The notes: generated from the letters alone by a model not told the origin. A stretch of DNA of 7,629 nt from an uncultured Peptococcaceae bacterium (GCA_913064925.1 CAJYBN010000135.1:1-7629), one strand, 5' to 3'; counted from the stretch's first letter, positions 1 to 5,128 are shown. Program-made: numbers and translations.

Positions 1-138
1 GATGCGTTCACCCAACAGCGGCAACTAACCACCGAGGAAGTCATTGAAGCGTTCGGCTGTGACCGGGTGTGGGACCTGCCCCCGCACAAGGCGGCACAGC
101 TGGACGCAGTATTTAAAAAGGAGGGCATTAGGTGGTGA
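1..138 (+). CDS. C-terminus of an unknown phage protein (cut by window edge)
   Basis: Frame 1 is open from the first base and ends at TGA 136-138, giving at least 45 residues (begins DAFTQQRQLT, ends FKKEGIRW). The start lies outside the window. The fragment is charged and helix-rich, with EEVIEAFG and AAQLDAVFKKEG segments and no motif I recognise. It overlaps the start of the next gene by 7 nt, and the SD of that gene (AAAGGAGG, about 117-124) lies inside its last codons. This is the usual packing of a phage operon. Function unknown; the call as coding rests on the overlap and on continuous same-strand gene order. Confidence 0.6.
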   Translation, partial: DAFTQQRQLTTEEVIEAFGCDRVWDLPPHKAAQLDAVFKKEGIRW

Positions 139-281
139 ACTGGCACAGATTGCAGATATTAGTAACACCGGAACAACTACGCTGGCTAAAGGCCGAAAGC
201 TACACCAGAGACAAGTCGATCGGTGAAATAATCCGGGAACTGGTGGCGCAGGCCATGACCCAAGGGGGGACCAGGCGGTGA
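132..281 (+). CDS. Small ribbon-helix-helix DNA-binding protein
   Basis: GTG at 132 lies 7 nt after an AAGGAGGG SD and opens a 49-residue protein ending at TGA 279-281. Residues 5-45 have the layout of the ribbon-helix-helix (CopG/Arc) fold. There is a short strand (RLQILVTPEQ), a first helix (LRWLKAESYTRD), a turn with a small residue (KSIGE) and a second amphipathic helix (IIRELVAQAM). Such proteins dimerise, and the paired strands insert into the DNA major groove, usually as repressors or antitoxins. No toxin-like partner is visible; the neighbours are a Cys-rich peptide and a PC4-type protein. The stop overlaps the next GTG start by 4 nt, so translation is probably coupled. A second in-frame GTG at 135 is also possible. 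The fold call is from pattern only. Confidence 0.6.
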   Translation: MVNWHRLQILVTPEQLRWLKAESYTRDKSIGEIIRELVAQAMTQGGTRR

Positions 282-394
282 AAGACTGGGACAAAGTGAA
301 AAGCCTGTGTGATACCTGCCAGCGGGACTGCAAACAGCCCGCGGGCAAAGTGGTAATGTGCCCGAGCTACAAAAGGATGCGAGGCAAAAAATGA
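278..394 (+). CDS. Tiny Cys-rich protein, possible zinc ribbon
   Basis: GTG 278 overlaps the preceding TGA as GTGA, and the frame runs 38 residues to TGA 392-394. That stop in turn overlaps the next start as ATGA. Four cysteines are present: LCDTC, then RDC three residues later, then VMC near residue 28. They are followed by a basic tail (YKRMRGKK). A CxxC pair followed by two more cysteines suits a small structural zinc knuckle. I cannot place it in a named family. The upstream sequence has no strong SD, so expression probably depends on coupling to the ribbon-helix-helix gene. It is short enough to be missed by usual length cut-offs. The two 4-nt overlaps on either side are the main argument that it is real. 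Confidence 0.5.
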   Translation: MKDWDKVKSLCDTCQRDCKQPAGKVVMCPSYKRMRGKK

Positions 395-606
395 TAACCA
401 TTGAGAAAAACAAGCGTGAGCAAATAAGAATCGAGCGGACGGAATACAAGGGGTATGATCTTGTCTCTATTCGGGTGTATTATGATGACGGCGAGGACTG
501 GAAACCCACCAGAAAAGGAATAACATTCAAAACGGAGCTATTGCCGAAAATACTGCGGGCGCTTATGGAAGTATCCAAGGAACTGGGCGACGAAAGCCCG
601 CATTAA
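391..606 (+). CDS. PC4/p15-type transcriptional coactivator-like ssDNA-binding protein
   Basis: The 71-residue protein has the compact PC4 (transcriptional coactivator p15) layout. A strand pair (RIERTEYKGYDLVSIRVYYDD) is followed by a short acidic turn with Trp (GEDWKP), the family's TRKGI signature and a C-terminal helix (LLPKILRALMEVSKEL). In this family a curved beta-sheet binds single-stranded DNA and the helix makes the dimer. Phages of Firmicutes often carry small versions, presumably for replication, recombination or late transcription. ATG 391 is preferred because it overlaps the previous stop as ATGA. An upstream in-frame GTG at 358 would add 11 residues unrelated to the fold. Family placement is by motif recall and is fairly firm; the role in this element is inferred. 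Confidence 0.75.
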   Translation: MITIEKNKREQIRIERTEYKGYDLVSIRVYYDDGEDWKPTRKGITFKTELLPKILRALMEVSKELGDESPH

Positions 607-618
607 GGGAGGCAAACC

Positions 619-807
619 ATGAAGCACATAGAAATCAGGTTACCGCGTTACCTGCTGGTGTTAACTGAACAGGAATTGCGACGCCTGCTGGAACGGAATC
701 CCGACATTTGGGCGGCGGCCTTAAAGCGTGGAAAAGCCGTAATCCGGGCCCGGAAGGCCAGGGCCAGGTCCAAAACAGCCGGCGGAAAGGAGAAGGGAAA
801 ACAGTGA
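619..807 (+). CDS. Small basic phage protein, unknown function
   Basis: ATG 619 is preceded by AGGGAGG at about 606-612 and encodes 62 residues. The N-terminal two thirds are ordered-looking (MKHIEIRLPRYLLVLTEQEL, then RRLLERNPDIWAAALKRG). The tail is strongly basic (AVIRARKARARSKTAGGKEK), which suggests nucleic-acid binding or a disordered arm. It lies 12 nt after the PC4-like gene, and its stop overlaps the next GTG as GTGA. I do not recognise a named family. Short proteins of this type are common just upstream of the small terminase in clostridial prophages, but that does not define a role. Confidence 0.65.
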   Translation: MKHIEIRLPRYLLVLTEQELRRLLERNPDIWAAALKRGKAVIRARKARARSKTAGGKEKGKQ

Positions 808-977
808 CTAAGCATGAGAGAAAGCGCATGAAAAGCAAGAAATGGAAAGCGCAGCAGCGGGATGAGAGAAAGCGAACTGGAAGGAAATGGGGAGGGGGAG
901 TAAAATCTTTACAACCTCTCGGCTTCGGACCGGGCGGGCGGCATCGCGCAGGCGAAAATAGAAGTAGCATATGTTGA
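804..977 (+). CDS. Small highly basic protein; second half may be out-of-frame remnant
   Basis: GTG 804 follows GGAGAAGGG (789-797) and overlaps the previous stop. The 57-residue product begins TKHERKRMKSKKWKAQQRDE and is extremely rich in Lys and Arg. From about residue 32 (GGGVKSLQPLGF onward) the sequence turns to a Gly/Arg-rich composition that does not look like a folded protein. In the same stretch, frame 1 reads like ordinary protein (see the 862-1026 entry). The simplest explanation is that the true gene was shorter and that a small indel near 890-905 fused or broke two small genes. Function unknown. Confidence 0.4.
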   Translation: MTKHERKRMKSKKWKAQQRDERKRTGRKWGGGVKSLQPLGFGPGGRHRAGENRSSIC

Positions 978-1026
978 ATGTTGGGAGGAATTACCATGCT
1001 TGGCAGTAAACCGCCAAAACATTTGA
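862..1026 (+). pseudogene. Possible broken small gene upstream of terminase (in-frame TAA, no start after it)
   Basis: In frame 1, ATG 862 opens MRESELEGNGEGE, then TAA at 901-903. The frame stays open to TGA 1024-1026 and reads like a protein N-terminus (NLYNLSASDRAGGIAQAKIE, then VAYVECWEEL). A purine-rich SD-like GGGGAGGGGGAG (889-900) lies immediately before this second part, but no ATG, GTG or TTG follows. Either a start codon was lost beside the SD or a sense codon became TAA. The composition of the open segment is the only sign that it was coding. It overlaps the terminase start, so selection on that SD could also shape the sequence. Low confidence. Confidence 0.3.
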
Positions 1027-1316
1027 GCAGAGCGGCTAAAAAAATTTGGCAGAGTATTACCGAAGGTTGGGAGCTGGAGACGGACGGCTTAGTCCTCCTG
1101 CAGGTGGCGCTGGAAGCATGGGACCGAATCCAGGCTGCCCGGGCGGAGGTTGAACGAGACGGGCTGATTATTACCGACCCTTCCGGGCGCAAGCGGCCCC
1201 ACCCGGGACTGCAGATTGAGAAGGACCAGAAATTGGTCCTGCTGAAAGCCTGGCGACAACTGGGGTTGGATATTGAACCACCAGGTCCAATCGGGCGGCC
1301 GCCGGGGAAGTGGTAG
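996..1316 (+). CDS. terS: Phage terminase small subunit, P27 family
   Basis: This 106-residue protein has the features of the P27/Terminase_4 group. There is an N-terminal segment PPKHLSRAAKKIWQSITEGW, a helical middle (VLLQVALEAWDRIQAARAEV), then DGLIITDPSGRKRPHPGLQI. The last part, with the family's conserved HP and the following EKDQKLVLLKAWRQLGLD, is the most diagnostic. Small terminases oligomerise, recognise the pac or cos site and hand DNA to the large subunit at the prohead portal. ATG 996 is chosen for the ideal SD GGGAGGAA six nucleotides upstream; ATG 978 has none. It is slightly short for the family but looks complete. The large subunit that normally follows is missing here. Confidence 0.8.
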   Translation: MLGSKPPKHLSRAAKKIWQSITEGWELETDGLVLLQVALEAWDRIQAARAEVERDGLIITDPSGRKRPHPGLQIEKDQKLVLLKAWRQLGLDIEPPGPIGRPPGKW

Positions 1317-1318
1317 AA

Positions 1319-1846
1319 GTGGCAGTTAAAAGGCGTAGGCGCAAAAAACGCCAAACATTGGACGCTATGCAGGAACTTGACCTAGTGTTTAATCGTTATA
1401 AAATTTTTGATCCTCATCGGTCTCCCTGGGCCACCCCCTTGGAACGACGGTCGGCTTGGTTCGCCCATCGGCACGAAATCCTTAATGACGAGTGGATCGC
1501 AGAATACCCCGGCATGAGGCCCGGCGCGTGGTGGGCGTATGAATGCCCCAAACTTGAGCGTTTGCCGGAGGAAGAGGACTGGGAATTTTTGATTCGTGCT
1601 GGCGAGGTAAAAGAAGCGGAAAAAAACAAGATATTGGCCGGATGGGTGCGCAAATTACACTTACGCAAGGGTTATTTAAGAATGATATACCGACATCACC
1701 TAGAAGGGATACCGTCTTACCCGGAGTGGCCGCCGGAGGAACTGGAAAACTGGCATCGCCAGGCGGAACTTTTAGGCCCAGCGGCGGTCAGGGAACTGAA
1801 GGGCATTTTAGCGGAAATTACCGGTCAAAAGGAGGAAGAAAAATAA
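1319..1846 (+). CDS. Conserved phage protein next to terminase, unknown function
   Basis: The likely start is GTG 1319, two nucleotides after the terminase stop, with GGGGAAG at 1304-1310 as SD; GTG 1310 is an alternative. The 175-residue protein starts with a very basic patch (VKRRRRKKRQ). A Trp-rich centre follows (SPWATPLERRSAWFAHRHEI and YPGMRPGAWWAYECPKLE), then a charged helical tail ending in EEEK. The RP(x)AWW(x)(Y/F)E(x)P segment recalls a family of uncharacterised phage proteins found beside terminase genes. That is from memory and gives no function. It shows no Walker A motif and no large-terminase nuclease signature, so it is not a divergent TerL. Confidence 0.7.
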   Translation: MAVKRRRRKKRQTLDAMQELDLVFNRYKIFDPHRSPWATPLERRSAWFAHRHEILNDEWIAEYPGMRPGAWWAYECPKLERLPEEEDWEFLIRAGEVKEAEKNKILAGWVRKLHLRKGYLRMIYRHHLEGIPSYPEWPPEELENWHRQAELLGPAAVRELKGILAEITGQKEEEK

Positions 1847-1848
1847 AA

Positions 1849-2274
1849 ATGACAATTGATTTAATTAACATCAAAAACGGCGCGGTGGCAGCACTGGAAA
1901 AGGTATTTTTTGCCCATGCCAGCGGACCTTTCCGGCCATGCGTACAGGAATTTTTCAGCGCATTGGCGACAATTTTTGAGCTGGAGGCGGTCCGGCGGGT
2001 AGCAGCGCCCGGGCTGAAAGTAGGTAAAACGGAGGTGGACCTGCCGGGGCTGGCTGATTTCACAAGTGCCGAATTAAACGTTTTTAAACGTGCTTTTATG
2101 CAGTGGCGCAATGACTTCACAAAGCTTGACCCGGCTGTAGCTGAAATCTTCAACGAACTGGCAATTCTATTAGATGATCAACTCCATGACATCCGCAGGA
2201 ACGGGAAAATGCTCCAAATGCTTTATGACGGCGCAGCTAAAGACAATGACGCAAGTTGGGAGGTGGAATTATGA
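1849..2274 (+). CDS. Unknown phage-operon protein
   Basis: ATG 1849 follows AAAAGGAGGAAG (1827-1838) by about 10 nt and encodes 141 residues. The sequence is mainly helical, with a hydrophobic first third (NGAVAALEKVFFAHASGPF and VQEFFSALATIFELEAVRRV). A Gly/Pro-containing linker follows (APGLKVGKTEVDLPGL), then an aromatic/charged second half ending WEVEL. There is no signal peptide, membrane span, catalytic motif or cysteine pair that I can identify. It begins just after the preceding stop and ends in an ATGA overlap with the next gene. Its place in the operon suggests a virion or packaging accessory role, but the sequence does not show one. Confidence 0.65.
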   Translation: MTIDLINIKNGAVAALEKVFFAHASGPFRPCVQEFFSALATIFELEAVRRVAAPGLKVGKTEVDLPGLADFTSAELNVFKRAFMQWRNDFTKLDPAVAEIFNELAILLDDQLHDIRRNGKMLQMLYDGAAKDNDASWEVEL

Positions 2275-2564
2275 CCCCGAAAGAAGCCCAAAAATTAAAA
2301 GATGACCTTTGGGACCTCTATGGTCACTTGAACGACGACGATTGGCCTGAAGAGGCCCGGCAGCAGTGGGAAGAGGCGTCCGAAATTCTCCATACCGATT
2401 GGGAAAAGCGGTATGCCCGCCGGCAGGCTCGTAAGCAAAAGCGTCTGACGGAAGGCAAGGAATGGCACAAAAAGACTTTTGAACAGGAGCTGCGGGAGCG
2501 ACTGGAAGCTTTTGAACGAAAATACCCGTTTGTCACTATTGCCAATTTTGACGAAGAATGGTAA
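2271..2564 (+). CDS. Unknown charged, Trp-rich phage protein
   Basis: ATG 2271 overlaps the preceding TGA (ATGA) and has GGGAGG at 2258-2263. The 97-residue product is highly charged, with five tryptophans in the first half (DLWDLYGHLNDDDWPEE, then QQWEEASEILHTDWEKR). A long basic/acidic helix follows (YARRQARKQKRLTEGKEW, then TFEQELRERLEAFERKY), and the protein ends FDEEW. This looks like a coiled-coil or extended helical protein. In a normal HK97-type cluster a scaffold, protease or portal would stand here. It is far too short for portal or protease and has no Ser-His protease signature. A small scaffold-like role is possible but not supported by homology. Confidence 0.65.
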   Translation: MTPKEAQKLKDDLWDLYGHLNDDDWPEEARQQWEEASEILHTDWEKRYARRQARKQKRLTEGKEWHKKTFEQELRERLEAFERKYPFVTIANFDEEW

Positions 2565-2770
2565 AATATAAATGGTGGCAGCGTTGGAGTTGTCACTTTA
2601 AACTCAATCAAACGCAATCGGCGCGACCGTTGGAGGCCGCCGGGAGCGATGCTCAAGGCTTTATCCTCTGTCTGATGCCTGGTGGAAGGCAAAAGGCGGA
2701 TATAAAGCGTTGGGTTTGGCCCCTGGCGGCCTTTTTGCCTGCCAGGGAGAAAAAAAGGAGGTACTTCATA
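2565..2770 (+). promoter_or_regulatory. 206-bp untranslated leader of the capsid gene with hairpin near the SD
   Basis: The gap between the 97-aa gene and the capsid start is unusual in an operon whose other genes touch or overlap. The capsid reading frame stays open upward through it, but that translation is Trp/Arg-rich and unlike a capsid, and the strong SD sits at the far end. A hairpin lies at 2721-2747: CCCTGGC pairs with GCCAGGG and an inner GGC pairs with GCC around a CTTTTT loop. It ends just before the purine tract AGAAAAAAAGGAGG. It has no downstream T-run, so it is not a terminator for this strand. Possible roles are mRNA stabilisation or control of capsid translation. No promoter is evident inside. 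Confidence 0.4.
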
Positions 2771-4039
2771 ATGGTAAAGTCACCACGTGAGTATCGGGAT
2801 GAAGCTATTACAAAGGCAAAGGCGATATTGGATAAGGCAGAAGCCGAAGGGCGGGACCTGACGACCCAGGAAGAGTGCGAATTTAACGACCTGATGAGGA
2901 AGATTGAGGAACTAAACGAACGCTTAACCCCACCTGACTTCGACACACGGCTTTTAAGGCCAGAGCCGATGGATTCTGTCAGGTCATTTCCGGAATATTA
3001 CAGCGACCACTTAACAACAGGAGGCGAGAAAAACATGTTTGGTGAACCAAAAGATAAATTTTCATTCAGACGTGCTATCCGGGGGTTGGCTACCGGCGAC
3101 TGGCGGGGTGCCGAGTTGGAGCAGCGCGGCATGACTGTGGGGACCGATACTGCGGGCGGTTTCCTTGTAACCGATTCACCGGCGAACGAGATAATCAATA
3201 TGTTAATGGGGCAGCTTGTATTTGCAAAAATTCCTGGGCTGCGGAAGTATTTCCCCAAAGGAACGGGCGGCCTGTTATTCCCGAAAAAAACGGCAAGGAG
3301 CACTGCGTATTGGCTAAGCGAAGCGCAGGACATTACGCAATCCAATCCTGAGTTTGGACAAGTCAGAATGTCACCTAAGAAACTGGGGGTGCTTATACCC
3401 GTCAGCAACGAACTGCTTGCTGATACCTCTGGCGCGGCTGAACAGATAATCCGAGACGATTTGGCTGAAGCGCTGTCTTTAGCTGCCGACGCCGGGTACT
3501 TACGTGGCCAGGGGGCGGGAAATGAGCCTTTGGGTATTCGTAACTGGCAGGGGATTTCGACCGTTTCCGCCGATGCTGGAGCTATTACCACAGATAAACT
3601 GGTGGACTGCCTGATTACAGTCCAGGGGGCCAATGCTAACCCCACCTGCTGGGTTGCCCACCCGTACACAAAAGGCTTGCTGCTGAAGCTGAAAGACGGT
3701 GACGGGCGGCCGATGCTGGCCTACGACCTTACAGGCGTCCCCGGGGACAGGCTGTTGGGGTTGCCCGTGATTTACTCTTCTACAGTCCCGGTCAATCTGG
3801 GCGCCGGCAGCAATGAAACAGAAATGTATTGCATAGACGGCAGCCAGATCGCGATAGGAATCTGGCAAGAAATCAGCCTGGCCGCCAGCGGCGATGCGGC
3901 TTTCTGGGACGCCAGCCAAAGCAGGGCCATAAGCGCGTTTCAAAGTGACCAGACGCTGGTACGGGCGATTATGCGAACGGACGTTATCGTAAGGCAGCCT
4001 GCGGGAGTTTGCGTGTTGACGGGGATTGTACTAAGCTGA
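2771..4039 (+). CDS. Phage major capsid protein, HK97 fold, with N-terminal delta domain
   Basis: ATG 2771 follows AAAAAAAGGAGG and encodes 422 residues, a usual length for unprocessed HK97-type capsid proteins. Residues 1 to about 45 form a charged coiled coil (YRDEAITKAKAILDKAEAEG, then ECEFNDLMRKIEELNERL), the internal scaffold or delta domain. From about residue 95 (KFSFRRAIRGLATGD) the mature capsid begins. Typical landmarks are TAGGFLVTDSPANEII, the long P-domain/E-loop region, LRGQGAGNEPLGI (about 243-255), PTCWVAHPYTKGLL, LLGLPVIYSSTVP and a C-terminal strand with RTDVIVRQPAGVCVLTG. It is a phage-type capsid rather than an encapsulin, since the delta domain is present. No protease to remove that domain is encoded in the window. 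An internal start at 3035 would make a form without it. Confidence 0.9.
   Translation: MVKSPREYRDEAITKAKAILDKAEAEGRDLTTQEECEFNDLMRKIEELNERLTPPDFDTRLLRPEPMDSVRSFPEYYSDHLTTGGEKNMFGEPKDKFSFRRAIRGLATGDWRGAELEQRGMTVGTDTAGGFLVTDSPANEIINMLMGQLVFAKIPGLRKYFPKGTGGLLFPKKTARSTAYWLSEAQDITQSNPEFGQVRMSPKKLGVLIPVSNELLADTSGAAEQIIRDDLAEALSLAADAGYLRGQGAGNEPLGIRNWQGISTVSADAGAITTDKLVDCLITVQGANANPTCWVAHPYTKGLLLKLKDGDGRPMLAYDLTGVPGDRLLGLPVIYSSTVPVNLGAGSNETEMYCIDGSQIAIGIWQEISLAASGDAAFWDASQSRAISAFQSDQTLVRAIMRTDVIVRQPAGVCVLTGIVLS
3019..3037 (+). promoter_or_regulatory. Internal SD and ATG inside the capsid gene
   Basis: AGGAGG at 3019-3024 is followed 10 nt later by ATG 3035-3037. That ATG is in frame with the capsid gene (residue 89). 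Starting here gives a 334-residue protein beginning MFGEPKDKFSFRRAIRG, close to where delta-domain removal is expected. The SD is as good as those of the annotated genes. It encodes TGGE in the full-length protein, so chance is possible. Confidence 0.4.
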
Positions 4040-4266
4040 TGCGTATTGCTATAGATGGATGCAGGGATAGGGGGGTAAAAAGCCCCCCACAAAAACTTGC
4101 CATCGGGGCTGGTTTCGTACCAAAAATCTTTCCTATAAAAGCACAGATGACTAACTGACAAAGCTGACAGTTTACCAGATAATTCCTTACTGTCAGTAAT
4201 GCGCCGGCGTTGAGTTTTAGCATTGAGGGGCAGTCTATTAATAGCTGCCCCTATTTTAATGTGCAT
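3940..4266 (-). CDS. Doubtful minus-strand ORF with good promoter and SD, antisense to capsid 3' end
   Basis: ATG at 4266 is preceded at ideal distance by AAAGGAG (4274-4280). Upstream of that is a sigma-70-like promoter: TTGACG at 4328-4323, a 17-bp spacer, and CATTAT at 4305-4300. The frame runs 108 residues (begins MHIKIGAAINRLPLN) and its last third overlaps the capsid gene on the other strand. Its composition is mixed, with no motif I recognise; the middle part KDFWYETSPDGKFLWGAFY is the most protein-like. The first codons double as the plus-strand terminator stem. It may be a short real gene, a truncated one, or only the 5' end of an antisense transcript that dampens capsid expression. 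The start signals are convincing; the coding claim is not. Confidence 0.25.
   Translation of the reverse strand: MHIKIGAAINRLPLNAKTQRRRITDSKELSGKLSALSVSHLCFYRKDFWYETSPDGKFLWGAFYPPIPASIYSNTHQLSTIPVNTQTPAGCLTITSVRIIARTSVWSL
4070..4088. other. Strong G6/C6 hairpin after capsid gene
   Basis: GGGGGG (4070-4075) and CCCCCC (4083-4088) pair around a short A-rich loop. Neither strand has a T-run after the stem, so it is not a classical terminator. A second GGGGCT at about 4105-4110 could pair with part of the C-run, giving alternative folds. Confidence 0.4.
4187..4199. repeat. 13-bp perfect palindrome (possible operator)
   Basis: TTACTG-T-CAGTAA is a perfect inverted repeat. Nearby CTGACAG (about 4164-4170) repeats part of it in the opposite sense. 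It lies between the capsid gene and the terminator. It could be an operator or simple local structure; no bound protein can be named. Confidence 0.3.
4226..4258 (+). terminator. Rho-independent terminator of the capsid operon
   Basis: AGGGGCAG (4226-4233) pairs with CTGCCCCT (4245-4252) around an 11-nt loop, followed by ATTTTAAT. It is the first terminator-like structure after the capsid stop, about 190 nt downstream. Confidence 0.65.
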
Positions 4267-4299
4267 GCCAGTTCTCCTTTGAATAGGTTACTGTTATAT

Positions 4300-4328
4300 A
4301 TAATGGTATGAAAGGCGCCCCGCGTCAA
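4300..4328 (-). promoter_or_regulatory. Minus-strand promoter pointing toward the capsid gene
   Basis: Read on the minus strand: TTGACG (4328-4323), a 17-bp spacer, CATTAT (4305-4300), then an SD and ATG at 4266. The -35 box is near-consensus and the spacing is optimal. It lies beyond the terminator that ends the accessory operon, so it would drive a separate transcript antisense to the capsid gene end. Confidence 0.45.
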
Positions 4329-4346
4329 ACTGTTTAGCACCGGCAT

Positions 4347-4377
4347 AAAAAAATAAGCGGGGTCGAAACGTCCCGCT
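4347..4377 (-). terminator. Rho-independent terminator of the minus-strand accessory operon
   Basis: On the minus strand AGCGGG (4377-4372) pairs with CCCGCT (4361-4356). The run TATTTTTTT follows, about 15 nt after the stop of the last gene in the operon. The position and the T-tract are both typical. Confidence 0.75.
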
Positions 4378-4392
4378 GGCCTAGCCGGTTAT

Positions 4393-4587
4393 CTATTCCG
4401 CGTGTTTATCTAGTTCCGCTTGCGCTTTCTCTAAAAGAGCAAACAACTCCGCCTTATTATTTGCAATAGTGACGGGCACGTAAAGAGTGGGGTTTGTGGG
4501 TATGCCCGTTTCCAAGTCTATGGACACATACGGCTTAAACTCCGGGTCCGGTACCACTATAATGTTCTCGATTTTAAGGTTAGCTAT
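4393..4587 (-). CDS. 64-aa unknown protein with non-canonical start (ATA or ATT)
   Basis: The frame from 4587 down to TAG 4395-4393 reads (M)ANLKIENIIVVPDPEFKPY, then VSIDLETGIPTNPTLYVPVT, and ends in a helix KAELFALLEKAQAELDKHAE. It looks like a compact beta-rich domain with a C-terminal helix. Codon choice is ordinary. An SD (AAAAAAGGAGTGG) precedes it at the correct distance. The codon where ATG is expected is ATA (4587-4585), preceded by ATT (4590-4588). No ATG, GTG or TTG lies between the SD and the body of the protein. So the gene uses a rare start, has lost its start by a G-to-A change, or carries a sequencing error. It is the last gene before the operon terminator. No family recognised. 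Confidence 0.55.
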   Translation of the reverse strand: MANLKIENIIVVPDPEFKPYVSIDLETGIPTNPTLYVPVTIANNKAELFALLEKAQAELDKHAE

Positions 4588-4615
4588 AATACTTCCACTC
4601 CTTTTTTATTTTCAG

Positions 4616-4894
4616 TTATCGCGGAATCCCGGGCCATTCCATAGAATCAAGCCTGCGCTGCATCTCAAGGCCGTCCTTAAAACCGATTTCGTAGGCGGCA
4701 TCCAGTTGCAAGGCATCCTGATAACTCCATAACTCTTCCAGGTCATAAAGCATTTGCTTTAATTCAGAATCCAGTCTTTTCATAATGGCCTCCCACAGAC
4801 TGTTAACCTTAGCACTCACCCGCTGGTATTTTGGGTTCGGTAAAACCAATTTTCGATAGCTATAGAGCAACCGGTCACTAATAATCCCCGCCAA
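4616..4894 (-). CDS. DUF6809-like small helical protein
   Basis: From TTG 4894 the protein has 92 residues. The pattern recalls DUF6809, a small family common in spore-forming Firmicutes and their mobile elements. It starts LLYSYRKLVLPNPKYQRV, followed by a helix pair around LKQMLYDLEELWSYQDALQL and the closing helix AAYEIGFKDGLEMQRRL with its Gly-Phe. The function of that family is unknown to me. TTG 4894 lies 6 nt after the preceding stop and has no clear SD, so coupling is assumed. ATG 4783 has a good SD (GGGAGG, 5 nt away) and would give about 55 residues starting MKRLDSELKQ, losing the conserved N-terminal part. Both forms could be made. Confidence 0.55.
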   Translation of the reverse strand: MAGIISDRLLYSYRKLVLPNPKYQRVSAKVNSLWEAIMKRLDSELKQMLYDLEELWSYQDALQLDAAYEIGFKDGLEMQRRLDSMEWPGIPR

Positions 4895-4900
4895 AGTGAT

Positions 4901-5128
4901 TCAAAGCTGTGGTCGAACTCGTCCTTTTCCAAATGCCAATCTTTTTGCGTGGAATACCAAATAAGTTACAAACGCGTTTTTATCAGGCCATAGCTGTTGC
5001 ACATCTGGTCTTTTGTTCCAGGGCCATTCGGCTAGATGATTGAGAACATCGTCGTCTACTTCTTCGATTTTAAGTATTTTTGCTAGTTCTTTAGCGCATG
5101 CCAAAATAAATTTTTGGGTTACTACCAT
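4901..5128 (-). CDS. 75-aa unknown protein of the accessory operon
   Basis: ATG 5128 follows GGGAGG by 8 nt on the minus strand. The protein starts MVVTQKFILACAKELAKILK and has an acidic turn (EEVDDDVLNHL), a Trp/Pro segment (AEWPWNKRPDVQQLWPDKN) and a basic end (HAKRLAFGKGRVRPQL). It is probably a soluble helical protein. I see no known motif. It is the third gene in the operon led by the Csx3-like gene, between the 105-aa mobile-element protein and the DUF6809-like protein. Its expression is presumably controlled from the same promoter. Confidence 0.6.
   Translation of the reverse strand: MVVTQKFILACAKELAKILKIEEVDDDVLNHLAEWPWNKRPDVQQLWPDKNAFVTYLVFHAKRLAFGKGRVRPQL

Noticed and set aside
635..1354. 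Long minus-strand open frame of 239 codons
   Set aside because: It lies opposite several plus-strand genes with SDs and overlaps. Its translation is Ser/Pro/Cys-rich with no motif, the usual image of a coding strand read backwards.
2558..2770. N-terminal extension of the capsid frame by 71 residues
   Set aside because: The extension is Trp/Arg-rich and unlike capsid proteins. ATG 2771 has a far better SD, and the protein from there has the normal length.
2998..3943. Minus-strand open frames opposite the capsid gene
   Set aside because: The capsid gene is unambiguous and these mirror it; no SD or recognisable protein.
4070..4088. G6/C6 hairpin as the capsid terminator
   Set aside because: No T-tract follows on either strand; the stem at 4226-4252 with ATTTTAAT is the better terminator.
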